DNA from: Delphinus delphis
Taxonomy: Eukaryota; Chordata; Mammalia; Artiodactyla; Delphinidae
NCBI RefSeq assembly: GCF_949987515.2
Contig: NC_082685.1
Location: forward strand, 25,870,168 to 25,934,167
Direction: 5' to 3'
Length of the DNA stretch: 64,000 nt
The stretch's first letter is position 1. Every line of letters begins with the position of its first letter. The notes beneath the pieces were generated by a model. It searched no databases and was not told the DNA's origin. It saw only the letters and a program-made list of their open reading frames with translations. The position numbers were made by a program, and so were the translations under genes. Positions 12,246 through 22,269 of this stretch are shown in pieces.

Positions 12246-12457
12246 CCCAGCCCCGGAAGGCCTCCTGGCCAGGGAAGCCATGGCCCGAGTCTGAGGATGA
12301 CGTGGATGTCCACTGGATGTCATTATTTCTCTACCAAAAGTGAGCTAGGCCTTCTCCTTGGCAGGAAGATAGGATTTTCCCCCTTCCTTGGGCAAGAAAC
12401 TTGCACGTGGGATGCTCAGGTGTGGACTCTCTCCTTTTGGCCCAAAGATAGGACGTA

Positions 12458-12764
12458 GGACTTCCCTGGTGCTGCAGTGGTTAAGAATCCACCTGCCGAT
12501 GCAGGGGACATGGGTTCAAGCCCTGGTCCGGGAAGATCCCACATGCCGCGGAGCAACTAAGCCCGTGCGCCACAACTCCTGAGCCCACGTGCCACAACTA
12601 CTGAAGCCCACGTACCTAGAGCCCGTGCTGCGCAACAAGAGAAGCCACCGCAATGGGAAGCCCGCGCACCACAATGAAGAGTAGCCCCCGCTCACCACAA
12701 CTAGAGAAAGCCCGTGCACAGCAACGAAGACCCAACGCAGCCAAAAAAAAAAACAAAAGAAAAG
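12458..12764 (+). mobile_element. CHR-family SINE (long sub-type), forward
   Basis: Begins acttccctggtg, has the tRNA-derived B-box-like gggttcaagccctgg, the body ccacgtgccacaactactga, and a terminal A-rich tail at about 12743-12764. Characteristic of cetaceans and relatives. Over 300 bp and only moderately diverged. Frames reading through it are not genes. Confidence 0.9.
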
Positions 12765-13760
12765 GACAGGAGGGGAAGCCGGCTTCTTGTTTTTCTAGGA
12801 TGGGGAAGGTCTGTGCACAAGCTGAATCCCCCTCCCTCCTGGACACCTGTGACCACTGAGGCCCATCTTCATCCCCTGCAGCCCCTCCCCATGGCCTTGG
12901 CCCTCAGTTAACTCTCCCTTCCCCTGATCTCTAAAATAACTAAAACATTCGCTCCGCAGGGGAACAGGCTGCCATGTCTGTCCACGGGCTTCACCTCAGT
13001 GCAGAGCCATATTCACTGGGCAGGGACACTCTGCCCAGTCCTGTGCTGCCCAGTGCTGAGGGCACAGAAGCAACAGGAAATCCTCCTGGCCCAAGACGGA
13101 GGCCATCACCAGCAGGACTATTTTAACTCCTTGAGGTCAGGGCTATGCATTGAGATTACAGGGAGAGGGGGTGTAGGCCTTTCTGGGGGGATCATGAAGG
13201 CAGGAAGGATGTAGGGAAGGGTGGTCTCAGCGGAGGCACAGCCTGTCCAGGCGAGAGGGTGTGTGTGTGGGGAAGCGTTGTGTGATTGGGCCATGAAGTG
13301 AAAGACAGGCAGGAGTGGGAGATGGCAGGGGCTGTCACAGAGCAGAGCTTCCTCGAAGAAGAGGCCTGGGGTCCCTGCCATCACCCACACCACCTTAAGA
13401 TACGCCCCCCCCCCAACACACACACCAGGCTGTGCGGAGAAGCCAGCGCTCAGCGTCAGACACACCTGGCCCCTTGTCCTTTGATCCAACTATTAGCAAA
13501 TAACCTTGGGAAAGTCAATTGACCTCTCCAGGCTTTTGTGTTCTCCCGTGCAAAACGAGAACCACCCACGAGACAGTGGGACCATAGATACGGAAAGTGC
13601 TTTGGAAAAAAAGTCCAGTGTTTGTCAAATGAATGTTATGATAACAGTTATCAAAATGATCTTCATTAACCATTCCATGATTGAAGCCCAAATGACCAGA
13701 GGACATGCAGGGAATGAGGGGAAGACCCAAATTAAGCAATGAGGAATAAATCTGGCAATA
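12765..13760. other. Unassigned non-coding DNA
   Basis: Includes a C-run near 13407 and a short TG run near 13258. Minus-strand frames up to 123 codons have no recognisable features. Confidence 0.4.
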
Positions 13761-13764
13761 ACCA

Positions 13765-14160
13765 GCTGTGTCTCCCTCAAACTCATACGTGGAAGCCCTA
13801 ACCCCCAGTACCTCAAAATTGGACTGCATTTGGAGATAGGGCCTTTAAAGAGGCAATTAAGTTAGAATGGGGTCATTAGGGCAGGACCTAATCCAATAGG
13901 ACTGATGTCCTTATAAGAAAAGGAAATTTGGACACACAGAAAGACACCAGGGAAGTGAGGACACAGAGGGTAGACCATGTGAAGACAGAGGAAGAAGGTG
14001 GCCATCTGCAAGCCAAGAAGAGAGGCCTCAGAAGAAAGCGAACTTGCAGCACCTTGATCTTGGGCTTCCAGCCTCCAGAACTGCAAGAAAATACATTTCT
14101 GTTGTTTAAGTCGCCTAGTCTGTGCTATTTTGTTTTGGCAGCCCTAGCAAACCAATATAC
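13765..14160 (+). mobile_element. MLT1-type solo LTR (ERVL-MaLR), forward
   Basis: Ordered MaLR motifs: gtggaagccctaacccccag, agggcctttaaagaggcaat, gtccttataag, ggccatctgcaagccaagaa, gcctccagaactgcaagaaa, tgttgtttaag, ggcagccctagcaaacc. The 169-codon frame across it (13928-14437) is an artefact of the LTR. Confidence 0.85.
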
Positions 14161-14189
14161 CACTGAAACCTCATTTTATAAGAGGGAAG

Positions 14190-14470
14190 GAAAGGAATTT
14201 ATTCCTTTGTTCAACAAAACTTTATCGGATGCCTCCCACATGTTAGGCCTGCCTCTAGAAGCCTGGGGAAGTGTAGTGAACAAGATAGGCAGGCAGCAGC
14301 CAGGCGACCAAGCAGAGAGTGGGTCCAGTGCTTTCTCATCTATTCTCCCCCATCATCTTTACATCAATCCAGCAAGGAAACAGGGGCTTAGAGAGGTAAA
14401 AATGATTCTCCAAGAATGCATAGCAAATAAATGCTAGAGCCCAAGATGAAAGCCAAAAATCATTTTATTC
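14190..14470 (-). repeat. MIR/L2-class fragment
   Basis: tttgttcaacaaaactttat, gtgaacaagatagg, then aacaggggcttagagaggta and aagaatgcatagc: ancient reverse-oriented repeat. Confidence 0.55.
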
Positions 14471-14549
14471 CAAAGCAAGCTTTCTTTTCATGACTGCCTG
14501 TGGTCTCCCCAGGACTGAATTTTCCTATGTTGTGTATATACCTGTTGTA

Positions 14550-15000
14550 TTAATTAGGATGTATTTGGCTGCAAGTGAGAGGATAATGAGCTAACAGTAG
14601 TATAAGCAATAAAGACATTTTCTACTAGATGTCTTCAGGGAGACAGTTGGTCCCGGGTGGGTTCAATGATTCCAAGTTAACATCCAGGACTCTCTCTCTT
14701 TATGTTGCCATCTTCCATGTATTTCCTTTAAGAGTCCAGCCTTATTACCTCATAGTCCTAAGATGGCTGCCACAGCTCAAAGCATCATGTCTTCACACAT
14801 GGTGCTCAAGGCTGAAAATAGGGGCTTTCCATTTATTAAGGAGGAAAGAACTTTCCCAGAGGCCTTAGCAGACATCTCTTTGACCAGCACTGGGTCACAG
14901 GCTCAGACTTAGCTACAAGGGATGGGAAAATAAGTCTCTAATATATGGGAATGGAGGCATCCTAGCTTTCTTAGATCAATCATGTATCCCCTAGGGCCTG
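14550..15000 (+). repeat. Ancient interspersed repeat, family not assigned (copy 3)
   Basis: atttggctgcaagtgagag, actagatgtcttcagggaga, tcctaagatggctgccaca and ttgaccagcactgggtcaca follow the order seen at 3620-4180 and 7960-8500. More decayed than the other copies. Confidence 0.5.
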
Positions 15001-16510
15001 GCACACCCTACCAAGACAGGGGTTCTGTTAGCAAAGACGAAGTGGGAGGCTGGCTACTGGGGCACAGGGTGCCCCTGGGTGTGGGGGCTACCCCTGGTCC
15101 CATCTTTTCTCCAAATGATTATGTTCTGGAGGTGAGGGAGGAAGTCCCATGCAGCCGTTAGAGTAACACTGCTGTCATGCTGTTACTGATGGGTGGATGG
15201 AGGTGATAACCCAAGGAGCAGGCATCCTCAATGCTGAAGGAGGGAGTGATCCGGAAGCCTTGGGCAGCAAGGAGTGTGCCATGCCCCCTCTGCGGCCTGG
15301 GCCCAGCCAAGGGCAGGCACAGCATGCCAGCTCAGCAGGTGTTTGTTCTGAGAGTGAAAGAACCAACGTGGGGACAATGAAGCTGCAGTTACAGGGATCA
15401 CCCAGCCTGTCACCCAGGGTCCTTTAAACCTGCAGCGCCCCAAGACATTCCTTCTGCAGCCTGGTTCCAGTAAAAATGTTGTCTCTGCCAAGGTTTGAAC
15501 ATGCTTTCTGTTGTTGGAAAATGAAAACTATGCAACCCGATGTGTTTCTCTTTCTGCCTGAGCTGCCAGAAGCTGGAGCCAAATGTGTCGCCCAAGTGCT
15601 GGGGGCCTTGCTCCCTGGTTTCTCGAGCACTGCTTTGGCTTCCTCCAGGGGGCGCTGTTCAAGTTCGCCTGCCTGGGTGAGAACCTTTGGGCACCTCCAG
15701 GCAGCCCCACGCATAGGGGGCAAATCGGAAAGAAACTCAAGGGCTGGGTTAACTCGCCGGCGGGGTCACAAAGACATCCAACCTGCTCAGGTGTCTTCTG
15801 AGGCTCTGCCCCCTCTCATCTTAGAAGAGACCAGTAGGGGAGAGGAATAGGTTCCATGTGAGCTGAAACCAAACATTCTGGCTATCTTAACGACCACTGA
15901 ATCACCAAATCCACCGTATTTTTCCACTTTCAAGTTGTTTCTGGGCTGCTGTGGAGACACGCCCTTCCTGGGTTTAATGGCTTTGCTGTCAGGCGGTGGG
16001 GAGGAGGCGGTGTTTACTTTTCGCAGGGAAAATAGTCGTTAGCCGTGGGGTGGGTGGACCTGATTAGTAATCGGGTGACTTATCCGATGAACGTTCTTTG
16101 GGTTTTCCTGGTGGTTTGCCCTTGAACTTGGGCTGAATGAAGTAGGAGGAGGGGGTGGGAGGAAAGTGGCTTGGAGGAGAGGGGTAGGGTTGCCTCAGAG
16201 GTGAGAGCCATTGCAGGCCAGGTGGGGTTTGCACAGATTGCAGACCGAAGGAGGATGCTGTTCCACTCGCTGTTGGAGACTCTTTTTCTGTGTGCAGGAA
16301 CTTGCTTTGCTTACTCACTCATACCTGCATTCAGGGTTTCGAAGTTCCAAGCACCTTTTCTGTGCTGGGGAAACAGCACACCTACAGAACCCCAGGGGTC
16401 CAATGTGATAAACAGGCATTCCCTCCTTCAGAGCGGAACCCAGACTCCGTAGGGGAAATGAACAGGTCATTCCCAATAGGGGTGTGTTCAACCAACAGGA
16501 GGTAAAAAGA
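15001..16510. other. Unassigned non-coding DNA, possibly regulatory
   Basis: About 1.5 kb without a recognised repeat. Overlapping frames on both strands (up to 124 codons at 15476-15850) shadow each other. The 15880-16090 part contains a forkhead-like tgtttac and looks like unique sequence. No gene is supported. Confidence 0.35.
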
Positions 16511-16514
16511 GAGA

Positions 16515-16720
16515 AAGCTTCTTAGGCATTCTCCATGTACCAGACACTGTTCCAAGTGCTTTCATGTCTTAACCCATTCATTTCTGTCGGCAATCCTAGG
16601 AGCTAGGTCCTGGGAAAATGGAGGCACAGAAATGTAAGTAACTTACCCTAAGGTCACACAGCAAACAGATTTGCACCTAAGTGGTCTGTCCAGCCTTTTA
16701 CCGTCATGCTATCCAGCTGT
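16515..16720 (-). repeat. MIR SINE
   Basis: cattctccatgtaccagaca, gtgctttcatgtcttaaccc, gaggcacagaaatg, ggtcacacagcaaac: reverse MIR. Confidence 0.75.
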
Positions 16721-16774
16721 GCTTTGGAAATGAGATGGGTCTGTTCAAAAGGGAAGGATTCCCAGAGAGAGTGA

Positions 16775-17944
16775 TTTTTTTTTTTTTAAGATTTTCAAAT
16801 TTATTTCAGTACAATTAAAAAAATTTTTCTGTCTTTTGTGCGCTCTCATTACAGATATTTCCCCACTTTTCCCTTGATTAAACCAGCTAGTTTGCTTTTA
16901 AAAAAAAAATCTTTATTGGAGTATAATTGCTTTATGTTGTTGTGTTAGTTGCTGCTATACAACAAAGTGCATCAGCTATATGTATACCTATATCCCCATA
17001 TCCCCTCCCTATTGCGTCCCCCTCCCACCCTCCCTATCCCACCCCTCTAGGTGGTCACTGATCTCCCTGTGCTATGCAGCTGCTTCCCAGTAGCTATCTG
17101 TTTTACATTTGGTAGTGTATGTATGTCAATGCCACTCTCTCACTTCGTCTCAGCTTACCCTTCCCCCTCCCCGTGTCCTCAAGTCCATTCTCTACATCTG
17201 CGTCTTTATTCCTGTCCTGCCCCTAGGTTCTTCAAAAACATTTTTTTATTTTAGATTCCATATATATGTGTTAGCACACGGTATTTGTTTTTCTCTTTCT
17301 GACTTCACTCTGTATGACAGACTCTAGGTCCATCCACCTCACTACAGATAACTCAATTTCATTTCTTTTTATGGCTGAGTAATATTCCATTGTATATCTG
17401 TGCCACATCTTCTTTATCCATTCATCTGTTGATGGACACTTAGGTTGCTTCCATGTCCTGGCTATTGTAAATAGTGCTGCAATGAACATTGCGTTGCATG
17501 TGTCTTTTTGAGTTATGGTTTTCTCAGGGTATATGCCCAGGAGTGGGATTGCTGTGTCATATGGTAGTTCTATTTTTATTTTTAAGGAACCTCCATACTG
17601 TTCTCCATAGTGGCTGTATCAATTTACATTCCCACCAACAGTGCAAGAGGGTTCCCTTTCCTCCACACCCTCTCCAGCATTTATTGTTTGTAGATTTTTT
17701 GATCATGGCCATCCTGACCGGTGTGAGATGATATCTCATTGTAGTTTTGACTTGCATTTCTCTAATGATCAGTGACATTGAGCGTTCTTTCAGGTGTTTG
17801 TTGGCAATCTGTATATCTTCTTTGGAGAAATGTCTATTTAGGTCTTCTGCTCATTTTTGGATTGGGTTGTTTGTTTTCTTGATATTGAGCTGCATGTATA
17901 TTTTGGAGATTAATCCTTTTACAGTTGCTTCGTTTGCAAATATG
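16775..17944 (-). mobile_element. 5'-truncated L1 retrotransposon with extended 3' end
   Basis: Read on the minus strand it is the last part of L1 ORF2 and the 3' UTR. The minus frame at 17271-17489 is the decayed C-terminal ORF2 region. The usual L1 signal AATAAA is at 16912-16917. About 120 bp of extra sequence follows, ending in a second AATAAA (16800-16805) and the A-tail (T-run 16775-16787). The left target site is AGAGAGTGATTTTTT at 16766-16780, and the same 15 bp recurs at 18164-18178 after the adjoining SINE. The nick site TTTTTT/AA fits the L1 endonuclease. Confidence 0.9.
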
Positions 17945-17955
17945 TAAGGGAGTAA

Positions 17956-18163
17956 TTTTTTTTTTTTTTTTGCGGTACGCGGGCCTCTCACCGCTGTGGC
18001 CTCTCCCGCTGCGGAGCACAGGCTCCGGACGCGCAGGCTCAGCGGCCATGGCCCACGGGCCCAGCTGCTCCGCGGCACGCGGGATCCTCCCGGACCGGGG
18101 CACGAACCCGCGTCCCCTGCATCGGCAGGCGGACTCTCAACCACTGCGCCATCAGGGAAGCCC
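17956..18163 (-). mobile_element. CHR-family SINE (GC-rich sub-type), reverse
   Basis: Poly(T) 17956-17971, then gcggtacgcgggcc to ccactgcgccatcagggaag. It abuts the 5' end of the L1, with AGGGAGTAA between them. That spacer is a 7 of 9 match to the L1 target site, and the exact target site follows the SINE on the right. Confidence 0.92.
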
Positions 18164-18178
18164 AGAGAGTGATTTTTT
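18164..18178. repeat. Right-hand target-site duplication of the L1/SINE insertion
   Basis: AGAGAGTGATTTTTT followed by AATC, identical to 16766-16780. A decayed third copy lies at about 17950-17964. Confidence 0.8.
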
Positions 18179-18696
18179 AATCTGTATCTTGAGGATGGAG
18201 TGAGAACGTTTCTGAGGTAGAGGAAGCGGTGACCCAAGGCCTCCAAAGTTGAGGGTGCGTGCTAAGCGCTGTGGTGCATCCTGAGAGGTGCATTCAAAGG
18301 CGGGAAATGGAAAAGGCAGGCAGGGACAGATAATGACGCTTTATTGAAGGAGGGGGGTGAGACCGTCTGATCTGAAATGAAGAAAGCTCTCGGGCAGCTC
18401 AGTGGAGGGTGAATTGTGGCTGGGGGTAGATTAGAGCCAGGGAGAGCAGGCACCTGCTGTTTCAGCCTCCTGCCATTGCACTCTTCTCCCCTTTGCCCTG
18501 ATCTTCCCCAGGGGAGTAGTCCCCCTGACCCCCTTGCTCCCAGGCCACATGGTTTGGCTGACTCTACGTAACTTGAGGGGTGGGCACAAGATTCAGGTCT
18601 GGCCAATCAGCCTCTTCCATCTTCCTGGCCGCAGGGATTGGCTCAGGAGTGTACATGTGATGTGACCCAAGTCAGGCCAATGAGATTCAACTGTGG
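18179..18696. other. Unassigned non-coding DNA
   Basis: Lies between two SINEs. 18640-18690 resembles the gattggctcaggag / gtgacccaagtcaggcc end of an ancient repeat. No gene is supported. Confidence 0.4.
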
Positions 18697-18903
18697 TTTT
18701 GTTTGTTTGTTTGCGGTACGAGGGCCTCTCACTGTCGTGGCCTCTCCCGTTGCGGAGCACAGGCTCTGGACGCGCAGGCTCAGCGGCCACGGCTCACGGG
18801 CCCAGCCGCTCTGCGGCATGTGGGATCCTCCCGGACCGGGTCATGAACCTGTGTCCCCTGCATCGGCAGGCGGACTCTCAACCACTGCGCCACCAGGGAA
18901 GCT
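18697..18903 (-). mobile_element. CHR-family SINE (GC-rich sub-type), reverse
   Basis: gtttgtttgtttgcggtacg to ccactgcgccaccagggaag. Same sub-type and orientation as the copy at 17956-18163. The tail is a (GTTT)n variant. Confidence 0.92.
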
Positions 18904-19029
18904 CCTGTTTTGTTTTTTTAGATCTGCTAGGGAAAAGAGACTCTTTCAGGTTGCGGAGCCGGGCAGGTAAACCCGGAACTGCAGAGGCCTTACTGTCACT
19001 ATGTGAGAAGATTCTGACTGAGAATGAAG

Positions 19030-19440
19030 CTGTATTAGTTTGTTAGCGCTGCCGTCACGAAGTACCACAGACTGGGTGGCTTACATAACAGAAATGTATT
19101 TCCTCACAGTTCTGGAAGCTGGAAGTCCAAGATCAAGGTATCATCAGGGTTGGCTTTTTCTGAGGCTTCTCTCCTCGGCTTGCAGATGGGCATCTTCTTT
19201 CAGTGTCTTCACATCGTCTTTTCTTCGTGCATATCTGTATTCTAATCTCTTCTTATAAGGACACCAGTTGTATTGAGTTAGGGCCCACCATGTGATCTCA
19301 TTTTACCTTAATTATCTCTTTAAAGACCCTCTCACAAAATACAGTCACATTCTGAGGTACTGGGGAGTTGGGACTTCAACAAATGAATTTGGTGGTGGGC
19401 GGGGGCACAATTTAGCCCATAACAGAAGCCAATACAAAAA
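19030..19440 (-). mobile_element. MLT1-type solo LTR (ERVL-MaLR), reverse
   Basis: tgtattagtttgttagcgct, accacagactgggtggctta, tcacagttctggaagctgga, cttataaggacaccagt, tctctttaaagaccctctc, and agcccataaca at the end. It is in inverted orientation to the MLT1 LTR at 13765-14160. Confidence 0.85.
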
Positions 19441-20465
19441 AAAAGAAAAACATAGAGAGAGACTGAGTCCTACTTTGTTTGAGCTCCTGGATCCAGCTGT
19501 GCCTGAAGCTGCACTGATACTATCCTGGACTCTTGAGTTTCATGAACCAATAAATACCTAACCCCTATTCCCCTCCTTTTTTCCCCTTAAACTTGAGTTG
19601 GTTTTCTGTTACTTAACAGCTAAAATTCCTGAACAATACATAGGGGGATCAGTTAGTAACGAATAAGATTAATTAAATTACAAATTGCAAGGAGAGTGCT
19701 TATATTTGCGCCCAGGTCTGTGCTATTCCAATAGCTAGAGGTAGCAAATGCAGAAGTAAAATGAGGTGAGTGGGCACCAGTCTCTTCTTACTTAGGCAGG
19801 AATTCCCACCTTGCCTCAGAAGCCATGCAGGACAGAGGTGGACAGAGCTCCTTTACCACCAATGTTCCTAGTTTTTAGAGTAGGCTGGGGTGCTGGCAGT
19901 TAAAAACAAAAGTGTAGTTTGGGTTTAAAAAGGCTTTCAAAAAGGGGAAAGATCATTTTGAAAATCCTTGGATGGGGCTGTGAAGAATGAGCTCGGCTGT
20001 CACTTAGTAGGATGCTCAGACAGGAACTCGAACGAGCAGCCGTTTACAGATGGGAGTCGCCGAACACACGTGGCACTGGGTTTGGTTTCCTGAGCCCTCG
20101 TGGGGGGCTGAGCAAGGAGGGGCCATGGCTAAGGCAGTCCCCATCAGCCATCCACAAATGAGCAGAAAGGAGTAGAAATGAGGTGAGGACCAGTTCAGCA
20201 TCTAGTTCCTTTTGACCTTGAAGTGGATGCCCTGACTTCTCCATGGTCTCTAATCTCTGCCATTCTCATTACAGCTGAGTCGAGCATGGGGTCTCTTTCA
20301 ATGAAAGAGGATTTTTGAGGTGCCCGCCATGTCCCAGTCCTTGGCCTCCTCCAGGGATGCTCAGAGGTGACCTTTCTGGCAGCAAGATGAAGGCACCATG
20401 GCCTTGTGGATTCATAAACACCAGCATTTACTTGGAACTCTGGGCCTGACCGATCTGGTGGCTTG
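19441..20465. other. Unassigned non-coding DNA
   Basis: An A-rich start, then no assigned repeat. The minus-strand frames near 20016-20244 overlap and have no support. Confidence 0.4.
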
Positions 20466-20589
20466 TGGTGAGTGACTTATCCTGACTCAGCCTCTTTTAT
20501 CCTCATCATTGGTAAAATGGTGCCAGGTAATCTCTACTGCACAGCCTTCTCATGAAGCTTGAGTAAACCAAGTAGTAATAAAGGGAGGG

Positions 20590-20790
20590 GCTCTGGAGTC
20601 TGGGTTTGACTCTTAGTTTGATTACTTACTAAGCTGAGTGATCTTGGGCAAGTCACTTACCCTCTCTGAGCCTCAATTTCCTAATCTGTAAAATGGGCAT
20701 AACAGTAGTACTTACCTCATGGGGTGAATGTGAACATTGACTGAGATAAAGCATGGGAACTTCATGAGGGCAGGTTTTTTTGTCATTTTA
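20590..20790 (+). repeat. MIR SINE
   Basis: Forward MIR: gagtctgggtttgactctta, gagtgatcttgggcaagtca, cctctctgagcctcaatttc, ctgtaaaatgggcat. A shorter forward MIR piece precedes it at about 20465-20560. Confidence 0.8.
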
Positions 20791-21084
20791 TTTTATTTTG
20801 ATCCCCACTGCAGTTCCTGGGATATAAGGTCACTAAATAAATGAGAGCGATGATTATCGTTATCACGATTCATGGTTGTCCAGCATTGGTTGAGACTTTT
20901 CTGTGTGGCATCCTACAGGGACTGTCTGTGGGCTTGTGGTCCAGGTGGGGAAGACAAGTCCATCACAGCTGGCACGCTTAACTGACTCTGCCTCCTGGGA
21001 TGGGTTAAGGTTCTGATTCTGTAAGAGTGGGCCTGAGCAGAGACTAGGGGATGTCTGGCACTGTTTAAGCACCTCACTTGCATC

Positions 21085-21235
21085 ATTTCACTGCATCCTT
21101 ACTGCAGCCCATAAGCTAGATTCATTTATTACCCCCATTTTACAGATGAGAAAGCTGAGGCTCAGAAAGGAACAATGATAGATCATATTCAGAGAGTGGT
21201 ACAGCCAGGGCTCAAACGAGAATTTGTACCGCTCC
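21085..21235 (-). repeat. MIR SINE
   Basis: ttattacccccattttacag, atgagaaagctgaggctcag, agccagggctcaaacgag: reverse MIR. It also forms the end of the 213-codon minus frame described below. Confidence 0.75.
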
Positions 21236-22170
21236 AAACCCTTTGTTTTTAAACAGGGGCAGGCAGGGAAGAAAAGGCTGAAGGAGAAGTGGAGGGACAG
21301 AGTCAGTGGGTGGAGGGCAGGTCCCAGGCGGCTGTGGTGGGGCAGCCAGGAATAAGCCCAGCAGTGAGCCGTAAGGGCAGGGTCTCCTCCCTCTTTGTGG
21401 GTACTGTGCCCTGCCGAATTCTTTAGCAAGTGGCTTGATGGACCAGCTCTCGGCTGAAGGAGGACCTGAGGGGCTCTTTACTGGTGGAGGATGGAGTGCA
21501 GAAACAGTCCTACCCCTGCCAGCACCGGCCTTCAGAGGCGAAGAAGATGCAGCCGGCATTGGGATGGCAGCACCCCATTGCACTAAAATCCACTCCATAA
21601 ATGGCCCCTTTCCTTGTGAACCCACAAACAGCAAAGAAGAAGGTGGGCGGGGCCAGCCAGAAGCCTTTCTGCATCCTGGCCTGGTTCTCCAAGTCAAGGG
21701 CAGCGGAGTGGCCTCCCGGGCATCCGCCCACCTGAGGGAGAAGGCGAGCCCTTTCTGAGGGGCTGGGATCAGATAGGGTGGGGTCCTGGCCCCCGTCCCT
21801 AGGGTGGGACTTCCCAGAGACAGACTGAGAGATGAGCCTTTTTTCTTTTTCAACTCAGGAGATACATTTAGGAAAACTACAGTTAAAAACGCATTATCAG
21901 AAAAGAATTTCTTGGACGATTATCAGACAGCTCTGAGAATCAGGAGGAAGGTGGAAGGATGAGGAGACTGAGGCAGGGACAAGACCTTGCCCAGTGGTGG
22001 TTCCTTTCACCTAACGCTGCTGGCACCATTGCAATGGCACATTTGCCGTCACCAATGACACTGCCAGCTCTGGGTCTTCCTATTCCCTCCTGGACTCTTA
22101 ACCCCACTGGAGCCATGGTGAGCCATCTCTTACTCTGCCTTTGGGTCATTCCTTCCAGGCATTGTTGGGG
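21236..22170. other. Unassigned DNA with the longest open frame in the window
   Basis: A 213-codon minus-strand frame (21212-21853) runs through GC-rich DNA and ends inside a MIR. It is rich in Pro, Ser and Leu, has no recognisable domain, and overlaps a plus-strand frame. I treat it as chance. The 21430-21760 part could still be conserved sequence. Confidence 0.4.
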
Positions 22171-22177
22171 AAAAATC

Positions 22178-22266
22178 ACGGGATGCCCAGTTACGTATGA
22201 ATTTTAGATAATAAAATTTTTTTAGCAGACCTTTATCTGAGGTTCAAATGTAACTGGGCATCCTGT
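22178..22266. mobile_element. Palindromic miniature DNA transposon (MITE)
   Basis: GGATGCCCAGTTAC at 22181-22194 and its exact reverse complement at 22250-22263 flank a weaker hairpin (left gatAATAAAattt region, right tttatctgaggttcaaat). The whole unit folds on itself, as internal-deletion DNA transposons do. Family not named. Confidence 0.7.
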
Positions 22267-22269
22267 ATT

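Noticed and set aside
12516..12859. Several overlapping frames on both strands
   Set aside because: All run through a CHR SINE.
13928..14437. 169-codon plus-strand frame
   Set aside because: It lies inside an MLT1-type LTR, which explains the sequence.
17271..17489. Minus frame resembling a real protein C-terminus
   Set aside because: It is the decayed end of L1 ORF2, part of a 5'-truncated insertion.
21212..21853. 213-codon open frame on the minus strand, the longest here
   Set aside because: Low-complexity Pro/Ser/Leu composition, C-terminal part inside a MIR, an opposite-strand frame over the same DNA, and no recognisable domain or splice logic.
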